The position numbers and the translations under genes were made by a program. From positions 1 to 64,000 of the forward strand of contig NZ_NXIB02000002.1 of the NCBI RefSeq assembly GCF_002412335.2: 64,000 nucleotides of DNA. Reading direction: 5' to 3'. The notes beneath the pieces are model-generated. The model was given only the letters and a program-made list of their open reading frames with translations, did no database searches and was not told the origin of the DNA. Shown piece after piece: positions 1 through 9,964 of the stretch; positions within the stretch are counted from its first letter, which is position 1, and each line of letters begins with the position of its first letter. Source of the DNA: Tychonema bourrellyi FEM_GT703. GTDB taxonomy: Bacteria > Cyanobacteriota > Cyanobacteriia > Cyanobacteriales > Microcoleaceae.

Positions 1-664
1 GGGCTGGTGTTGGGGCTGGTGTTGGGGCTGGTGTTGGTGTTGGAGTTGGTGTCGGTGTTGGTGTCGGACTAGCTGCAAACGTGCTACTAGCAACATTCAG
101 GAAAACCGCGATCGCCCGATTGCTACTTTTATCTATCATCACCGTATCGCCACTACTAGCACCATTAGCACCCGTACCCGCACTAAAAGTGAAGTTATTA
201 TCAAAATTCAAAATGCCATTCTCGCTAGCAATGCGATCGCCTCCATTTTGATAATCAGTAATGTAATCAATGATCTCATCATCTAACAGTACAAAAAATG
301 TATCATTGCCATCGCCACCTGTTAGCGTATCGATACCCCGATCGCCATACAAACTATCATTGCCGCTACCACCGACAATTGAATCATTCCCTTGACCTCC
401 CCACAACCAATCATCTCCATCTCCTCCAATCACAGTATCTTCATCTTTGTCGCCGCGAAGGGAATCATTGCCACCTCCGCCATCAATGCTATCATTTCCT
501 TTGCCACCGTATACAACTTCACCATCAGAGGAACCGCTGACAGTATCATTGCCTTTGCGAGTTGCCAATCCTCCAGATAAATCCTGAAGTTGTCCGGCTT
601 CGAGTGCAACATTGTCGTCAGTATCTTCTCCGACTAAGTAAAACTCTTGTTGTTTAATTGCCAT
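1..664 (-). CDS. RTX (hemolysin-type calcium-binding repeat) protein, N-terminal part
   Basis: The gene reads leftward from the ATG at 664 and is cut by the window edge, so only about 221 N-terminal residues are visible. A short lead ([14 protein letters not shown]) is followed by nonapeptide repeats of the GGxGxD type at about residues 37-123, for example GGKGND, GGGGND, GGQGND and GGDGND. These fold as a calcium-binding beta roll. A DxF-type cap and a domain rich in Asn/Asp follow, then a Pro-Thr/Pro-Ala linker from about residue 200 that runs off the edge. The linker DNA is the GGT-rich repeat at 1-66. No signal peptide is seen, as expected for type I secreted RTX proteins. The repeats sit near the N terminus, which is less usual, so a second domain probably lies beyond the linker. 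Its function cannot be judged. Confidence 0.85.
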   Translation of the reverse strand, partial: MAIKQQEFYLVGEDTDDNVALEAGQLQDLSGGLATRKGNDTVSGSSDGEVVYGGKGNDSIDGGGGNDSLRGDKDEDTVIGGDGDDWLWGGQGNDSIVGGSGNDSLYGDRGIDTLTGGDGNDTFFVLLDDEIIDYITDYQNGGDRIASENGILNFDNNFTFSAGTGANGASSGDTVMIDKSSNRAIAVFLNVASSTFAASPTPTPTPTPTPTPAPTPAPTPA

Positions 665-1054
665 AAGTTTCGCACCTATTTGTTTGGTAAATAACTAACT
701 GGAGAAATGGCGATCGCAATTAGTGCGATCACTACTATTTCTGATTGTGCTTAAGAACTGGGAGTATCGAAAATAGAGAAATTTTTGGGAGCGATCGCCT
801 GTCTTTTGGGAAAGGCGATCGCTCTGGGAAAGGGAGAGGCGATCGCGCTCATTGCCACAACTACCGTCAGTGATTGCAATTTATTCATCTGGAATTAACC
901 TCTGTGACAAAATTAATTGAGATCCAACTTTGAGATATCTTGAGTAAAAAGGGCGATCGCACCACTTCCACCAACAGTTTCGCTAACTCATCTGGATGAG
1001 TCACGATCACCTCAGCCGGCTAAAACTGATCTTGACTTTTATCCCGAACTGTGT
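665..1054. other. Divergent intergenic region rich in HIP1 sites
   Basis: This gap separates the leftward RTX gene from the rightward STAND gene and must carry both promoters. GCGATCGC or near-matches occur repeatedly between about 708 and 960. Apart from these HIP1 octamers I see no convincing gene, hairpin or operator. A weak inverted repeat (ctcatctggatgag) lies at about 987-1000. Confidence 0.5.
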
Positions 1055-3529
1055 ATGAGCCAGCCAACTCTCAGAGCCTCCGAGCAAGGACACCGACAAA
1101 TTCAGCAAGCTAGGAACGCCAATCAAAAGAAATGGGTAGCAAAAGAAGATAACTTCACTCCTTTAATCGAAGCGAGTCAATGGCTCATTAACCAATATGC
1201 CGAGGCAAAAGGTTGGAATGCAAATGACCCACGATGGGTGAGAAATTTCGAGCAGTTTTTGCGAGTCGAGAAACATCAAGATATCAATGAAATCAAGAAA
1301 AAAATCATACAGTCGCAACAGGGTTCACTCTTTGAAATACTTACCAAACTTATAGACGAAGGCACAGCCTTTGCTCACGGCATTTCTTACCGTACTTGGA
1401 GCAATTTTGCCGCTCCTAAAAAATGTTTGGGGATTAACGCGCCAGCTTTTAAAGCCTATTGCCATGTTTTAGGCTTAAATTGGCAAGAAATTGCTGAAGA
1501 AACGCAAAAAAAATCCGCCAAAGTTCCTAATGTGCGCCAAAATTTGCCGGGTAAAGATGGCAATTTTATCGGTAGAGAACAAGAAATTGAACGGTTGATG
1601 ACGCTTCTCTCTTCTGATAGCCACAGCCGAATTAGTATTGAAGGCTGTGGTGGCGTAGGAAAAACATCTCTAGCATTAGAAGCTGCTTATCGCTGCCTAA
1701 ATGCCAACCAGCAAAATGCTAAAGTTCCGAGTTTTGAAGCAATTATCTTTACCTCAGCTAAAGCACAATTTTTAAGTGGACAAGGCATCTCCGAACGCCC
1801 CAATCGCGAGCGTACACTAAGAGATATATTCCAAGCCATCGCTCGTACCCTAGACACTCTTAATACTATTCCTGCCGACTTTAACGAACAGCAAAAACAC
1901 ATTCGCCACAGTTTAAATCAGCAGAAAACTCTGTTAATTGTAGACAATTTGGAAACCCTTGATGAGCAACAAATTGTACTAGATTTTTTGCAGGATTTAC
2001 CCATAACAGTAAAAGCGGTGATTACTACCCGTATTCAAACTGATTTTCCTCGAATATTGCTTGACAGTTTACCTCTTGATGAAGGGTTACACCTCATTCA
2101 ACAACAAGCTGAAGCGAAAGCTATAACTATAACTTTATCAGAAACAGCAGCCTCTGAAATTTACCGCAAAACAAGTGGCATCCCCGCAGCGATCGTTTAT
2201 GTAGTCGGTCAATTAGCAGCAAACTACAAGCTGGAAAATGTTTTAAATCAATTGCTTTCACCCACAAGTGAAGTCGCTAATTTTTGTTTTGAAGGTTCAA
2301 TTCAACCGCTGAGAGGAAAATTAGCTTACCAATTATTAATGACGGTGGCATTATTCCCTCATCCCGCTTTAGAAGAGGCAATTATACAAACTGCTATCCC
2401 GAACGATCGCGATGGAGAAGCCATTGATGAAGCTCTAGCCAAATTACAGCAACTTTCTTTGATTAAATATCAGGAAGACCGCTATCAAATGATTTCCTTA
2501 ACTCGCGAATACGTCTTGAATGAATTAAAAATAAACGCGGATTTTGAAGCAGCAGCGCGGGAACGCTGGCTTTCCTGGTATCTAAAATATTCCCAAAAAC
2601 ACGGTGGTCAAGATGGGAAAGAGTGGAACAATTACGATGAACTGAGTGCTGAATGGGAAAATATTCAAGTAGTGATTGATTGGTGTATTAGTCAAGAAAA
2701 ATACAGTGAATTCCTACAATTTTGGCAGCAGGTAAAAGGTTATTCTTACGCTCATAGTTATAACCGCGATCGCCTAACTTATTGGAGTTACCGCTTAGAT
2801 TGGACAGAATGGCTAATTGAAGCAGCGAAGAGCCGAGAAGACTGGAAAACTGCGGCCGAAGCAATGTGCGATCGCGCTTGGACTCTCACGATCGTGGGAC
2901 AGGCAAAACATTTAGAATTAGCAGAAAGTTTACTCAAAAAAACGTGGCAACTGCGCCATTATCAAAGTCACACTTTTCAGATTGATTTAGCAATTAATAT
3001 TGCTGTTCTCCGCATTTGCAAACAGCAATTTAAAAAGGCGCTGTTATGGCTAAAAAAAGCTTTACTTTTGGAAAAAATGAATCAGCATAAGGACGAAAAA
3101 TCAAAACGCCAGCACATTCATATTTCTTATTACCAAGGCAAAGTCTACTTCCTAAAAGAAGATTATGAACAAGCTAAAATCTACTATCAAGAAACACTCA
3201 AAAAATCTCAAGAGATAGGCTGGGAGCGTGGTATCGCCTTAGCAAAAAATTGGCTAGGAGATATTGCTGTCGAGCAGGAAAATTTTGATGAAGCTAGACT
3301 GTTATTAGAGGAAAGCTTGCAAATTGCCCAACGAAACCAAGATCGGAGTCAGGAAGCCTACTGCAAAGAATCGCTCGCTTTTCTAGCAAAAAAACAACAG
3401 GATTTAACAACAGCAACCTACTGGGCAAATTTAGCAATTGAAGAATTTAATGCCTTGGGAATGCTGCCGGAATTTGAAAGAATGACCGTTTTTATTCAAG
3501 GTTTATCAGTCAGTAGAGAGCCAATTTGA
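1055..3529 (+). CDS. STAND NTPase (NB-ARC type) with C-terminal TPRs
   Basis: The 824-aa protein has three parts. Residues 1 to about 165 form a helical N-terminal region that looks like a helix-turn-helix or effector-associated module. A nucleotide-binding module follows, with Walker A GCGGVGKTS at 197-205 and Walker B LLIVDNL ending at about Asp297. A winged-helix-like stretch comes next, and from about residue 590 to the end there are TPR-like helices (for example YEQAKIYYQETLKKSQEIGW). This is the usual layout of signal-transduction ATPases with numerous domains, which oligomerise on sensing a ligand. Many bacterial members act in antiviral defence or regulation; which applies here is unknown. 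The ATG at 1055 gives the full N-terminal region. The gene stands alone between two intergenic regions. Confidence 0.85.
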   Translation: MSQPTLRASEQGHRQIQQARNANQKKWVAKEDNFTPLIEASQWLINQYAEAKGWNANDPRWVRNFEQFLRVEKHQDINEIKKKIIQSQQGSLFEILTKLIDEGTAFAHGISYRTWSNFAAPKKCLGINAPAFKAYCHVLGLNWQEIAEETQKKSAKVPNVRQNLPGKDGNFIGREQEIERLMTLLSSDSHSRISIEGCGGVGKTSLALEAAYRCLNANQQNAKVPSFEAIIFTSAKAQFLSGQGISERPNRERTLRDIFQAIARTLDTLNTIPADFNEQQKHIRHSLNQQKTLLIVDNLETLDEQQIVLDFLQDLPITVKAVITTRIQTDFPRILLDSLPLDEGLHLIQQQAEAKAITITLSETAASEIYRKTSGIPAAIVYVVGQLAANYKLENVLNQLLSPTSEVANFCFEGSIQPLRGKLAYQLLMTVALFPHPALEEAIIQTAIPNDRDGEAIDEALAKLQQLSLIKYQEDRYQMISLTREYVLNELKINADFEAAARERWLSWYLKYSQKHGGQDGKEWNNYDELSAEWENIQVVIDWCISQEKYSEFLQFWQQVKGYSYAHSYNRDRLTYWSYRLDWTEWLIEAAKSREDWKTAAEAMCDRAWTLTIVGQAKHLELAESLLKKTWQLRHYQSHTFQIDLAINIAVLRICKQQFKKALLWLKKALLLEKMNQHKDEKSKRQHIHISYYQGKVYFLKEDYEQAKIYYQETLKKSQEIGWERGIALAKNWLGDIAVEQENFDEARLLLEESLQIAQRNQDRSQEAYCKESLAFLAKKQQDLTTATYWANLAIEEFNALGMLPEFERMTVFIQGLSVSREPI

Positions 3530-3573
3530 ATTCCCGTCTTTAAGGGAATTGGTTGGCTTTTCACAGCCACTTC

Positions 3574-3907
3574 TGTAGGGGCGGGTTCGCCTAGATATTT
3601 GACACCCATCGACAAATTAAATAAACCCGCCCCAACCCCACCGACAAATTAACAATTAATTGAATTTAACGGTGATTTGGGGATGATTGTGGGGGGATTA
3701 TTCGTTGGGTGGGGGCGGGTTATCAAGATTATTCGTGAGTGTAAAATATCTTGGCGAACCCGCCCCTACGAATTTCTGGGAATATTTTACCATGAATTTT
3801 ATCCCACATTTTACCATTGATGTAGGGGCGGGTTCGCCTAGATATTTGTCACCCATCGACAAATTATGTAAACCCGCCCCGCCCCCACCGACAAATTAAC
3901 AATTAAC
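3574..3907. repeat. Two near-identical 87-bp palindromic repeats plus a diverged third copy
   Basis: The copies at 3574-3660 and 3821-3907 are almost identical direct repeats. Each starts TGTAGGGGCGGGTTCGCC and ends in ACAAATTAACAATTAA, with internal complementary GGGGCGGGTT and AACCCGCCCC blocks that can form a hairpin. A third, diverged GGGGCGGGTT...AACCCGCCCC pair lies between them at about 3711-3770. The region fills the gap after the STAND gene and contains no credible gene. Hairpin repeats of this kind are common in filamentous cyanobacteria. Confidence 0.85.
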
Positions 3908-3951
3908 AGAAATCATGTCTATTTAACTAGACTTGATATCCGCGTTTATTC

Positions 3952-4524
3952 TTAACTCAAAGCTTCAGGAAAAACAGCCAAGACTTCGGCTTTAATATCA
4001 ACTGTCGGGCGATTTCCCGTTTTCTTGGAATCGGAATCTTTAAGATTGCTACAACGAGCACCTTCCTTTTTTTTCTCCTCAGCTTTCAGCCAGATTTTCG
4101 ATCGATCTAGTTTGTCACTAGGAGCGATGCCAAAATGTTGCTTGAAAATAGTTTGAGTCTCAGCAAAAGCTGCCTGCCAATTTTGCTCATCCGCCTCACC
4201 CCGCAGACTAAAATAAGGGAAATGGTGAACATAGCGACCAAATAAAAGTTCGCAGTCTTGGTGATACTTGGTGGTATCCAAAATGTGATTGTGCCAAACG
4301 GCATCTATTTCCTGGGTGGGGACAAACGGCCGATCGGGATATAGGTAAATGAGTCCCAAAAATGCCATGTAACGCGCGATCGCCCTCACTGTTTTTGCTT
4401 TTGTCCAGCCACGACCTTTTTCTGGGTGCATTAGCTTATAGGCAATTGGCCCCAAATCTACTGTTCTTAGTTTGTTAAGAAAAACTTGAACTTCTGCACG
4501 CACAACTTTCTGCTCAACTGACAT
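3952..4524 (-). CDS. Glycine-rich-domain-protein-like (DUF1399-type) hypothetical protein
   Basis: A 190-aa soluble protein. Its central part carries the pattern typical of the GRDP-like/DUF1399 family: EIDAVWHNHILDTTKYHQDC at about residues 87-106, then LFGRYVHHFPYF. These His, Trp and Cys residues are the conserved core of the family, whose biochemical role is not established. The C-terminal 45 residues are charged and low in complexity (EEKKKEGARC). The ATG at 4524 is the only reasonable start. The gene is transcribed divergently from the sigma-like operon at 4739, with a 214-bp gap between them in which I see no clear operator. Confidence 0.65.
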   Translation of the reverse strand: MSVEQKVVRAEVQVFLNKLRTVDLGPIAYKLMHPEKGRGWTKAKTVRAIARYMAFLGLIYLYPDRPFVPTQEIDAVWHNHILDTTKYHQDCELLFGRYVHHFPYFSLRGEADEQNWQAAFAETQTIFKQHFGIAPSDKLDRSKIWLKAEEKKKEGARCSNLKDSDSKKTGNRPTVDIKAEVLAVFPEALS

Positions 4525-4738
4525 AAGTCGAACTCCTCTTCTTACTTTGAACTAAAGGTTGAAGAAGCTCGTTGGCCAACTGCTTCTATAATATGTACTG
4601 GATAAGCTCAAAAAATTATTGCAGAATTGCCAAAAATTTTATCGACAGGCATCCCAGAGACAGCAAAAGCCGCAGATGTCTTTACGCCAGAACCCTTATG
4701 CTGCATACTGAAGAGAACATTTCAATTTCTGACTTTGT

Positions 4739-5539
4739 ATGACTGAACGGGACGAACAGTTGCGGCGACTCATCCAAGGAGTCCTTGGCCCTAGCGGGGC
4801 ACGCTCTCAAGACATGGAGCGCTTGTTAGCCAGGGTTCCTACACTGCCGAGAATTATGAAAAGCCCTCATCCAGATTATCTGGAGGCGCTTAACAAGACT
4901 TTGGAGTATGTTAGAGTTAATATCAAAGTCTTTATCATTAAGTTTAAAGTCGATATCGATCGCGAACATCCTGAGAACCTCAGAACAAAATTTGTAATTT
5001 GGTTTAATGGTCATTTGAAATATCGAATTTTAGACTTATATCGCACTAAACCTTTGCCACTAAGTCTGGATGCTCCAGTATTTTCTGACATATTTTATGA
5101 AAAAAATTCATTTTTAGAGACTCTGCCCGATGTCGGTTTTAATGCACCTTTGTTGGATGGCATAGAATCTTTGATTGAGAAGTCTCAGACTGATCGTACT
5201 CAAAGAAAAGCCTTAATATTGGAACTTTACATCGAACAGGATTACTTGCAGAAATTAAGTGGCTGTCACCCAAAAATTTGCTTAACCTGTAACTGCCAAA
5301 CGCTGTTAAAGGCTATGTACTTAACTAGCCCCGGAGAGCGGGTTAGTCTCAAGGAAGGAAAAATTGCTGCTGAAAAAAAGATTAGTTGGCGCTCTTTAGC
5401 GAAAAGTTTTGACCTTAATGAACAAACTCTTCACACTCATTGGAGGAATAGATGCCGTCCGCTACTCCATGAAATTTTAGCAGATATCGAAAAGAATTTA
5501 GTAGAATATGAAAGAAAGTTTTTAGGAGAAAAGCTATGA
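4739..5539 (+). CDS. Sigma-70-like regulator, first gene of a CHAT/CHASE2 operon
   Basis: The 266-aa protein resembles diverged sigma-70 family factors found in cyanobacteria. A region-2-like stretch lies near residues 75-105 (FVIWFNGHLKYRILDLYR), followed by a Pro-rich linker. A C-terminal helix-turn-helix like region 4 comes at about 215-245 (SWRSLAKSFDLNEQTLHTHW). A Cys cluster, GCHPKICLTCNCQ, at about 178-190 is unusual for a sigma factor and could bind metal. The stop codon overlaps the start of the next gene (ATGA), so the two are translationally coupled. Whether it initiates transcription or acts as a DNA-binding adaptor cannot be told from sequence. Family assignment is moderate. Confidence 0.6.
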   Translation: MTERDEQLRRLIQGVLGPSGARSQDMERLLARVPTLPRIMKSPHPDYLEALNKTLEYVRVNIKVFIIKFKVDIDREHPENLRTKFVIWFNGHLKYRILDLYRTKPLPLSLDAPVFSDIFYEKNSFLETLPDVGFNAPLLDGIESLIEKSQTDRTQRKALILELYIEQDYLQKLSGCHPKICLTCNCQTLLKAMYLTSPGERVSLKEGKIAAEKKISWRSLAKSFDLNEQTLHTHWRNRCRPLLHEILADIEKNLVEYERKFLGEKL

Positions 5540-6789
5540 CTGCCAGCACTATTTTGCCACCATTCGCAGTATCTTTAGAATTGACCGCGCACCGTTGGGC
5601 AGAGCATTTAGCTGCACAGCAGACTTCGCCAGCAAAAGGTAAGCGCGTTTATCTAAATTCTCTTGCAGTCTTTGCTGTCAGCCGTTTTTTAGAATCAATG
5701 GGAATTGAGACGGATTTGCAGGCGGGAGATAGTGCAAATCTAGCGCTTTGCGGTTTATTAAATGCTACCGATCTAGTTTTGCCAGAAATGGGTAGTATAG
5801 AATGTCTACCTGTGTTGCCTGGAGAACAATTTTTAAATTTAACGGGGGAATTTAGGGAAGATTTAATCGGGTATGTAGCGGTTCAGTTTGCCGAGCGTTT
5901 AGACGCAGTGCAATTATTAGGATTTATCAAAAATAATCAGGCAGAAGAATTGTTAGAACAGGTGGCGATCGCAGACCTTTTACCGCTTGATTATTTAATA
6001 GAACAATTGAATGAGTTAGAATTTAAAAAGGCAATTGAACAACCCTCAATCTTACAAGAATTTTCTTTACAATCCACAATAATAGATGAATTGAGCCAGC
6101 GGTTGCGGAATTTTTGGGGAGAAAGAGCTCAAGCAGGGTGGCAAACTGTGGAAGCTATAGAATCGCTGTGGACAGCAGCATCACCAGCCAGAGCGGGTTT
6201 TCGTTCAAAAGATAGCGATCGCCCTCAAAGTAGCGACTCTGAAGCAGCAATTTCTGCATTAATTTTCTTGTTGCAAACTAATTCCGAGGAACTCATCCTT
6301 CGCCAGACTGTTAACTTATTAGGAGAAATAGGCACTGACAGTCCAGAACTTATTGCTGCTTTAACTGAATTGTTGCACAGTACAAATGATCTAGAAACTC
6401 GTTGGCAAACTGCGATCGCCTTGGGAAAAATTGCTCCCAATCACCCGGAGGCGGCTGTCAGAAAAGCCAAGTTGATTGATTTAGGAATGCAATTAGGAAC
6501 TGCATCAGTCAGCTTAATTGTTGGATTAATGCCAAAATCTGAGAATGAAGTTGAGGTGTTTATACAAGTGCAGCCAACTGGCGATCGACAAGTTTTACCA
6601 CCTCAGCTTAAACTTACTATCCTCTCCTCAGAAGGAGATACTTGCCTAGAAGTTGAAGCTAGAACAGATTCTCAAGGTATAGGTATCGATGACTGCATCC
6701 AGTTGCGCCATAGTTTTCCTATTGGTAGTCGCTTTCGCATCAAGATATCTCTGGAAAATACTAGCGTGACAGAAGATTTTGCGATCTAA
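5536..6789 (+). CDS. DUF1822 family protein
   Basis: A 417-aa protein whose N-terminal 200 residues match the cyanobacterial DUF1822 pattern: a hydrophobic start, AHRWAEHLAAQQ, then YLNSLAVFAVSRFLESMGIETD. A helical HEAT-like middle follows at about residues 235-315 (RQTVNLLGEIGTDSPELIAAL, then RWQTAIALGKIAPNHPEA). The C-terminal beta-rich domain (about 320-417) has the look of an FHA/DUF1822-associated sandwich. Family function is unknown. The start codon lies inside the stop region of the sigma-like gene and the next gene begins 32 bp downstream, which supports an operon. The role is inferred only from its constant company with CHAT/CHASE2 proteins. Confidence 0.75.
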   Translation: MTASTILPPFAVSLELTAHRWAEHLAAQQTSPAKGKRVYLNSLAVFAVSRFLESMGIETDLQAGDSANLALCGLLNATDLVLPEMGSIECLPVLPGEQFLNLTGEFREDLIGYVAVQFAERLDAVQLLGFIKNNQAEELLEQVAIADLLPLDYLIEQLNELEFKKAIEQPSILQEFSLQSTIIDELSQRLRNFWGERAQAGWQTVEAIESLWTAASPARAGFRSKDSDRPQSSDSEAAISALIFLLQTNSEELILRQTVNLLGEIGTDSPELIAALTELLHSTNDLETRWQTAIALGKIAPNHPEAAVRKAKLIDLGMQLGTASVSLIVGLMPKSENEVEVFIQVQPTGDRQVLPPQLKLTILSSEGDTCLEVEARTDSQGIGIDDCIQLRHSFPIGSRFRIKISLENTSVTEDFAI

Positions 6790-6821
6790 GTTAAGGAAAA
6801 TATTATTCTGGAAATGCAGCA

Positions 6822-9185
6822 ATGAGCCGAGTAGCCGTTTTAAAAATAGGAGTGGGAGATTTTAGCGAAGGATTTGATATTTCGCTGCAATTTTGGTCAG
6901 ATAATGCGCCTCCCACTGAAGAAATTTGCGGCCGACTACCGGGAAATTTAAAAGTTCGGGCTTTTTATGAACTTTGGCACTCAGCCTACCTGACTTTAAA
7001 GCCTCCTGTCCCTAATTCAATGCGCTCTAAAAACGATTATTCAGTTTCTGAAATCGGACAAACAACAAACCGCGCTAGTAGTGAGGGGGTGTCAGCTTGT
7101 CGTCGATTAGCTCGCAGTTTAGAAGCTGAGATGAAAAGTTGGCTGATGTCAGGAGGTACTTGGCAGCCAATTAGGGAGGGAATGCTGAAGGAGTTAAGTA
7201 ATAAAAGGGGTGAAATTAGGATAATTCTCCAAATTAATAACCCAGATACTGTGCTTTGGAAATTGCCTTGGCACGTTTGGGATTTATTGCAGGATGAGAA
7301 TGGTAGTGATGTAGAAATAGCTTTGACTTCCTCTGAGTTTAGACGCGCTAAAGTATTGAATAAAACAGCGCTCGGCAAGGAAAAAGCCCACATTTTAGGT
7401 GTTCTTGGAGATAGTACAGGTATTAATGTCCAGACTGATAGAGAAGAGGTTGAGCGTTTGTCTTGTGCTGAAGCTATATTTCTTGATGAACCTCAGCCTC
7501 AAGATTTCTTGAAGCAGCTTAGAAGCGAAATAGGTTGGGATATATTTCTCTTTTCTGGGCATAGTGAAAGGGTGGCAGAAAGCGGGAGAATTTATATTAA
7601 TGAAAATAGTAGTTTAGAAGTTTTAGATTTCAGAAATTCTCTACGGGAAGCTATTGGTCAAGGATTGAAAATAGCTATTTTTAACTCTTGCGATAGTGTG
7701 GGGTTAGTACGGGATTTAGCGCAAGCGGGTTTGTATATTCCGGTTGCGATCGCGATGCGGGAAGAAGTGCCTGATGCGATCGCACAAGCTTTTTTGAAGG
7801 AGTTTCTTACTGAATATGCTAGCGGTCAGTCATTGCAGACATCTGTGAGGCGATCGCGCGATCGTCTCGAAGATTGGGAGCAAGTTTGGCCTGGGGTGAC
7901 TTGGCTACCAGTAATTTGCCAGAATCCGGCAGAAGTTCCTCCAACTTGGCAGCAACTAGGGAATGCGAAGAAGGGCGATCGCCTTATTAAGTCAAACTGG
8001 GTTAAACTTCGTATTGCATTACTAGCTAGTTTGGCAGCAACTAGCTTTGTAATCGGATTGCGAGAAATAGGGTGGTTAGAGAGAGTAGAATTGAAGGCTT
8101 TTGACACAATAATGAGGCTGCGACCCCATGAAGGAGAAGACCCCCGACTGGTATTAATTGAAGCCAATACTGAAGATATTAAGAAATACGGCTTTCCACT
8201 ACCAGATGGGATTATCGCTCAAGTATTGAAGAAGATAGAAGCATACCAGCCTCTTGTTATTGGTCTGGATATCTATCGCGATCGCCCCATAGCAAGTGGT
8301 AATTCTGAATTAGTAAAACAGTTACAAAACGACCGCGCGATCGTCGTCTGTAAAGTTAAGGATGATAAAGACCCTGGGGTTTTGCCCCCGCCTTCGGTTT
8401 CTAATATAGATCGTCAGGGCTTTAGCGATCTAGTCCATGACTCTGACAACGTTATTCGCCGACACTTATTGCGTTTAAGCCCAGACATTAATTCTCCTTG
8501 TCGCACTAATGATTCTTTTAGTTTGCGAGTGGCACTTGATTACTTACAAGAGCGCTATGGAATTGAGCCTACAGATACTCAATATCCCAAATTAGGTAAG
8601 GTTGTATTCAAACCTTTGCAAACCAATCTAGATCGACCCTCTCGTGCAGGTGGCTATCGAACAACAAATTTGAGGGATTACCAAATTTTGCTGAATTATC
8701 GCTCGACTTCCAACTTAACATCGCGAATTAGCATTAGAGAGGTTTTAAATAATAAATTCGATCCGAATTCAATCAGAGATAGAATCGTTCTTATTGGTGT
8801 TACCGACCCAAGTAATTCTGAACCTGATATTCACCTTACACCTTACGAGAAAATGCCTGGAGTAGTTATTCAAGCGCAAATGGTGAGCCAAATTATTAGT
8901 GCAGTTGTGGACGATCGTCACTTGTTAAGTGTTTGGCCGCAATGGGGTGAATTTCTCTGGATTTGGGGTTGGTCATTGGTGGGAAGCGTACTAATTTGGA
9001 GCCGACGCAAACTTTTGGAGGGGAGCGTGGCACTAACAGTTGCTACGATTACTTTATCGGGAATTTGCTTTATACTTTTATTAATCCAAGGCAGTTGGAT
9101 ACCACTTATTCCCTCGGTATTGGCTTTGATCGTAAGTGGATGGATTATCAGAGTTTACAGAGTATTAACAAGTAGGCAGTTATGA
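6822..9185 (+). CDS. CHAT-CHASE2 fusion membrane protein (caspase-like)
   Basis: A 787-aa protein with two recognised modules. The cytoplasmic N-terminal part, about residues 1-370, is a CHAT (caspase HetF-associated) domain. The likely catalytic pair is His247 in SGHSE and Cys290 in NSCDS, followed by the typical PVAIAMREEVPDAIAQAF helix. A transmembrane segment at about 390-410 leads into an extracytoplasmic CHASE2 sensor domain at about 415-715, with AFDTIMRLRP, LVIGLDIYRDRP and IVLIGVTD motifs. Two or three transmembrane helices close the protein. CHASE2 usually feeds signals to kinases or cyclases; here it is fused to a protease-like domain, which suggests a membrane receptor that activates proteolysis. 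The last four bases overlap the DUF928 gene. Confidence 0.85.
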   Translation: MSRVAVLKIGVGDFSEGFDISLQFWSDNAPPTEEICGRLPGNLKVRAFYELWHSAYLTLKPPVPNSMRSKNDYSVSEIGQTTNRASSEGVSACRRLARSLEAEMKSWLMSGGTWQPIREGMLKELSNKRGEIRIILQINNPDTVLWKLPWHVWDLLQDENGSDVEIALTSSEFRRAKVLNKTALGKEKAHILGVLGDSTGINVQTDREEVERLSCAEAIFLDEPQPQDFLKQLRSEIGWDIFLFSGHSERVAESGRIYINENSSLEVLDFRNSLREAIGQGLKIAIFNSCDSVGLVRDLAQAGLYIPVAIAMREEVPDAIAQAFLKEFLTEYASGQSLQTSVRRSRDRLEDWEQVWPGVTWLPVICQNPAEVPPTWQQLGNAKKGDRLIKSNWVKLRIALLASLAATSFVIGLREIGWLERVELKAFDTIMRLRPHEGEDPRLVLIEANTEDIKKYGFPLPDGIIAQVLKKIEAYQPLVIGLDIYRDRPIASGNSELVKQLQNDRAIVVCKVKDDKDPGVLPPPSVSNIDRQGFSDLVHDSDNVIRRHLLRLSPDINSPCRTNDSFSLRVALDYLQERYGIEPTDTQYPKLGKVVFKPLQTNLDRPSRAGGYRTTNLRDYQILLNYRSTSNLTSRISIREVLNNKFDPNSIRDRIVLIGVTDPSNSEPDIHLTPYEKMPGVVIQAQMVSQIISAVVDDRHLLSVWPQWGEFLWIWGWSLVGSVLIWSRRKLLEGSVALTVATITLSGICFILLLIQGSWIPLIPSVLALIVSGWIIRVYRVLTSRQL

Positions 9186-9964
9186 CCTCGATAACAAAGA
9201 GAATACAACTAGGGCTTTCTTTGGTAATCCTTAGTTTGACTAGCATCTATCCAGAATTAGTGGCACAGTCTGCCACAGGCGAATTATTTAACAATACTTC
9301 TATTGGTCAAAATAGAACAAGAAAACGAGTACATTTTGTTACGCCTACCATAAAACCGTCTGGTTCCCGGAGACATGGGTCTACTCACTCTGATTACCGG
9401 ACTGGTGGGGCTAGTCGCGGGGATTGTCCAATGGTGAAAAAACCACTCACAGCTTTGATTCCAGATACAAATATAGGGTTAACGATCTCAGAGCATCCGA
9501 CTCTTTGGTTTTATATTCCCTATACTGCTGTAAACAATCGCTCAGCAGAGCTTGTCCTGCTGGATGAAAAGAATAAATTAGTTTATAGCACTGCTTTACC
9601 ATTGGCGAAGACATCTGGAATTACCAAAGTTACTATAGCCAAAACATTAGAGATTGGTAAAACATACAAATGGGTGTTTTCTGTAATTTGTAATCCAGCT
9701 AACAGGACTGGGGATAAATTTGTCAAAGGAGAGGTGAGGCGAGAGTTGCTAAGTTCGGCAGTTCAGAATCAGTTAAAAGAGGTGACTGAGGAACACGATC
9801 GCGCCATCATTTATGCTGAAAATGGTTTGTGGTTTGATGCTTTGACAAGTCTCGCCGAACTTCGCCTTAAAGCTCCCCAAGATCAAAATTTCATTGAGGA
9901 GTGGGCTGATTTACTAGGAGAAATTGGATTAGCTGATATTGCATCAGAAGATTTTGTTTTGTAA
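9182..9964 (+). CDS. DUF928 family secreted protein
   Basis: A 260-aa protein with an N-terminal signal peptide (hydrophobic core LGLSLVILSLTSIYP, probable cleavage after VAQSA). It matches DUF928 across its body: a low-complexity linker RTRKRVHF, the Cys-containing GDCPMV motif, LTALIP, and the beta-sandwich motif HPTLWFYIPYT, then AELVLLDEKNKLVY and GKTYKWVFSVICNP. Conserved C-terminal helices include HDRAIIYAENGLWFDALTSL. The family has no assigned activity but often sits beside CHASE2/CHAT and TPR-CHAT genes in cyanobacteria. It overlaps the CHAT-CHASE2 gene by four bases. A periplasmic partner of the CHASE2 sensor is an attractive but unproven role. Confidence 0.8.
   Translation: MTSITKRIQLGLSLVILSLTSIYPELVAQSATGELFNNTSIGQNRTRKRVHFVTPTIKPSGSRRHGSTHSDYRTGGASRGDCPMVKKPLTALIPDTNIGLTISEHPTLWFYIPYTAVNNRSAELVLLDEKNKLVYSTALPLAKTSGITKVTIAKTLEIGKTYKWVFSVICNPANRTGDKFVKGEVRRELLSSAVQNQLKEVTEEHDRAIIYAENGLWFDALTSLAELRLKAPQDQNFIEEWADLLGEIGLADIASEDFVL

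Noticed and set aside
1..66. Minisatellite or G-quadruplex element from GGGGCTGGTGTT repeats
   Set aside because: The repeat is simply the codons of the Pro-Thr/Pro-Ala linker of the RTX gene; a structural role cannot be excluded but needs no extra explanation.
3687..3899. 70-aa frame in the repeat-filled gap
   Set aside because: Made entirely of palindromic repeats translated as Gly/Pro-rich peptide.
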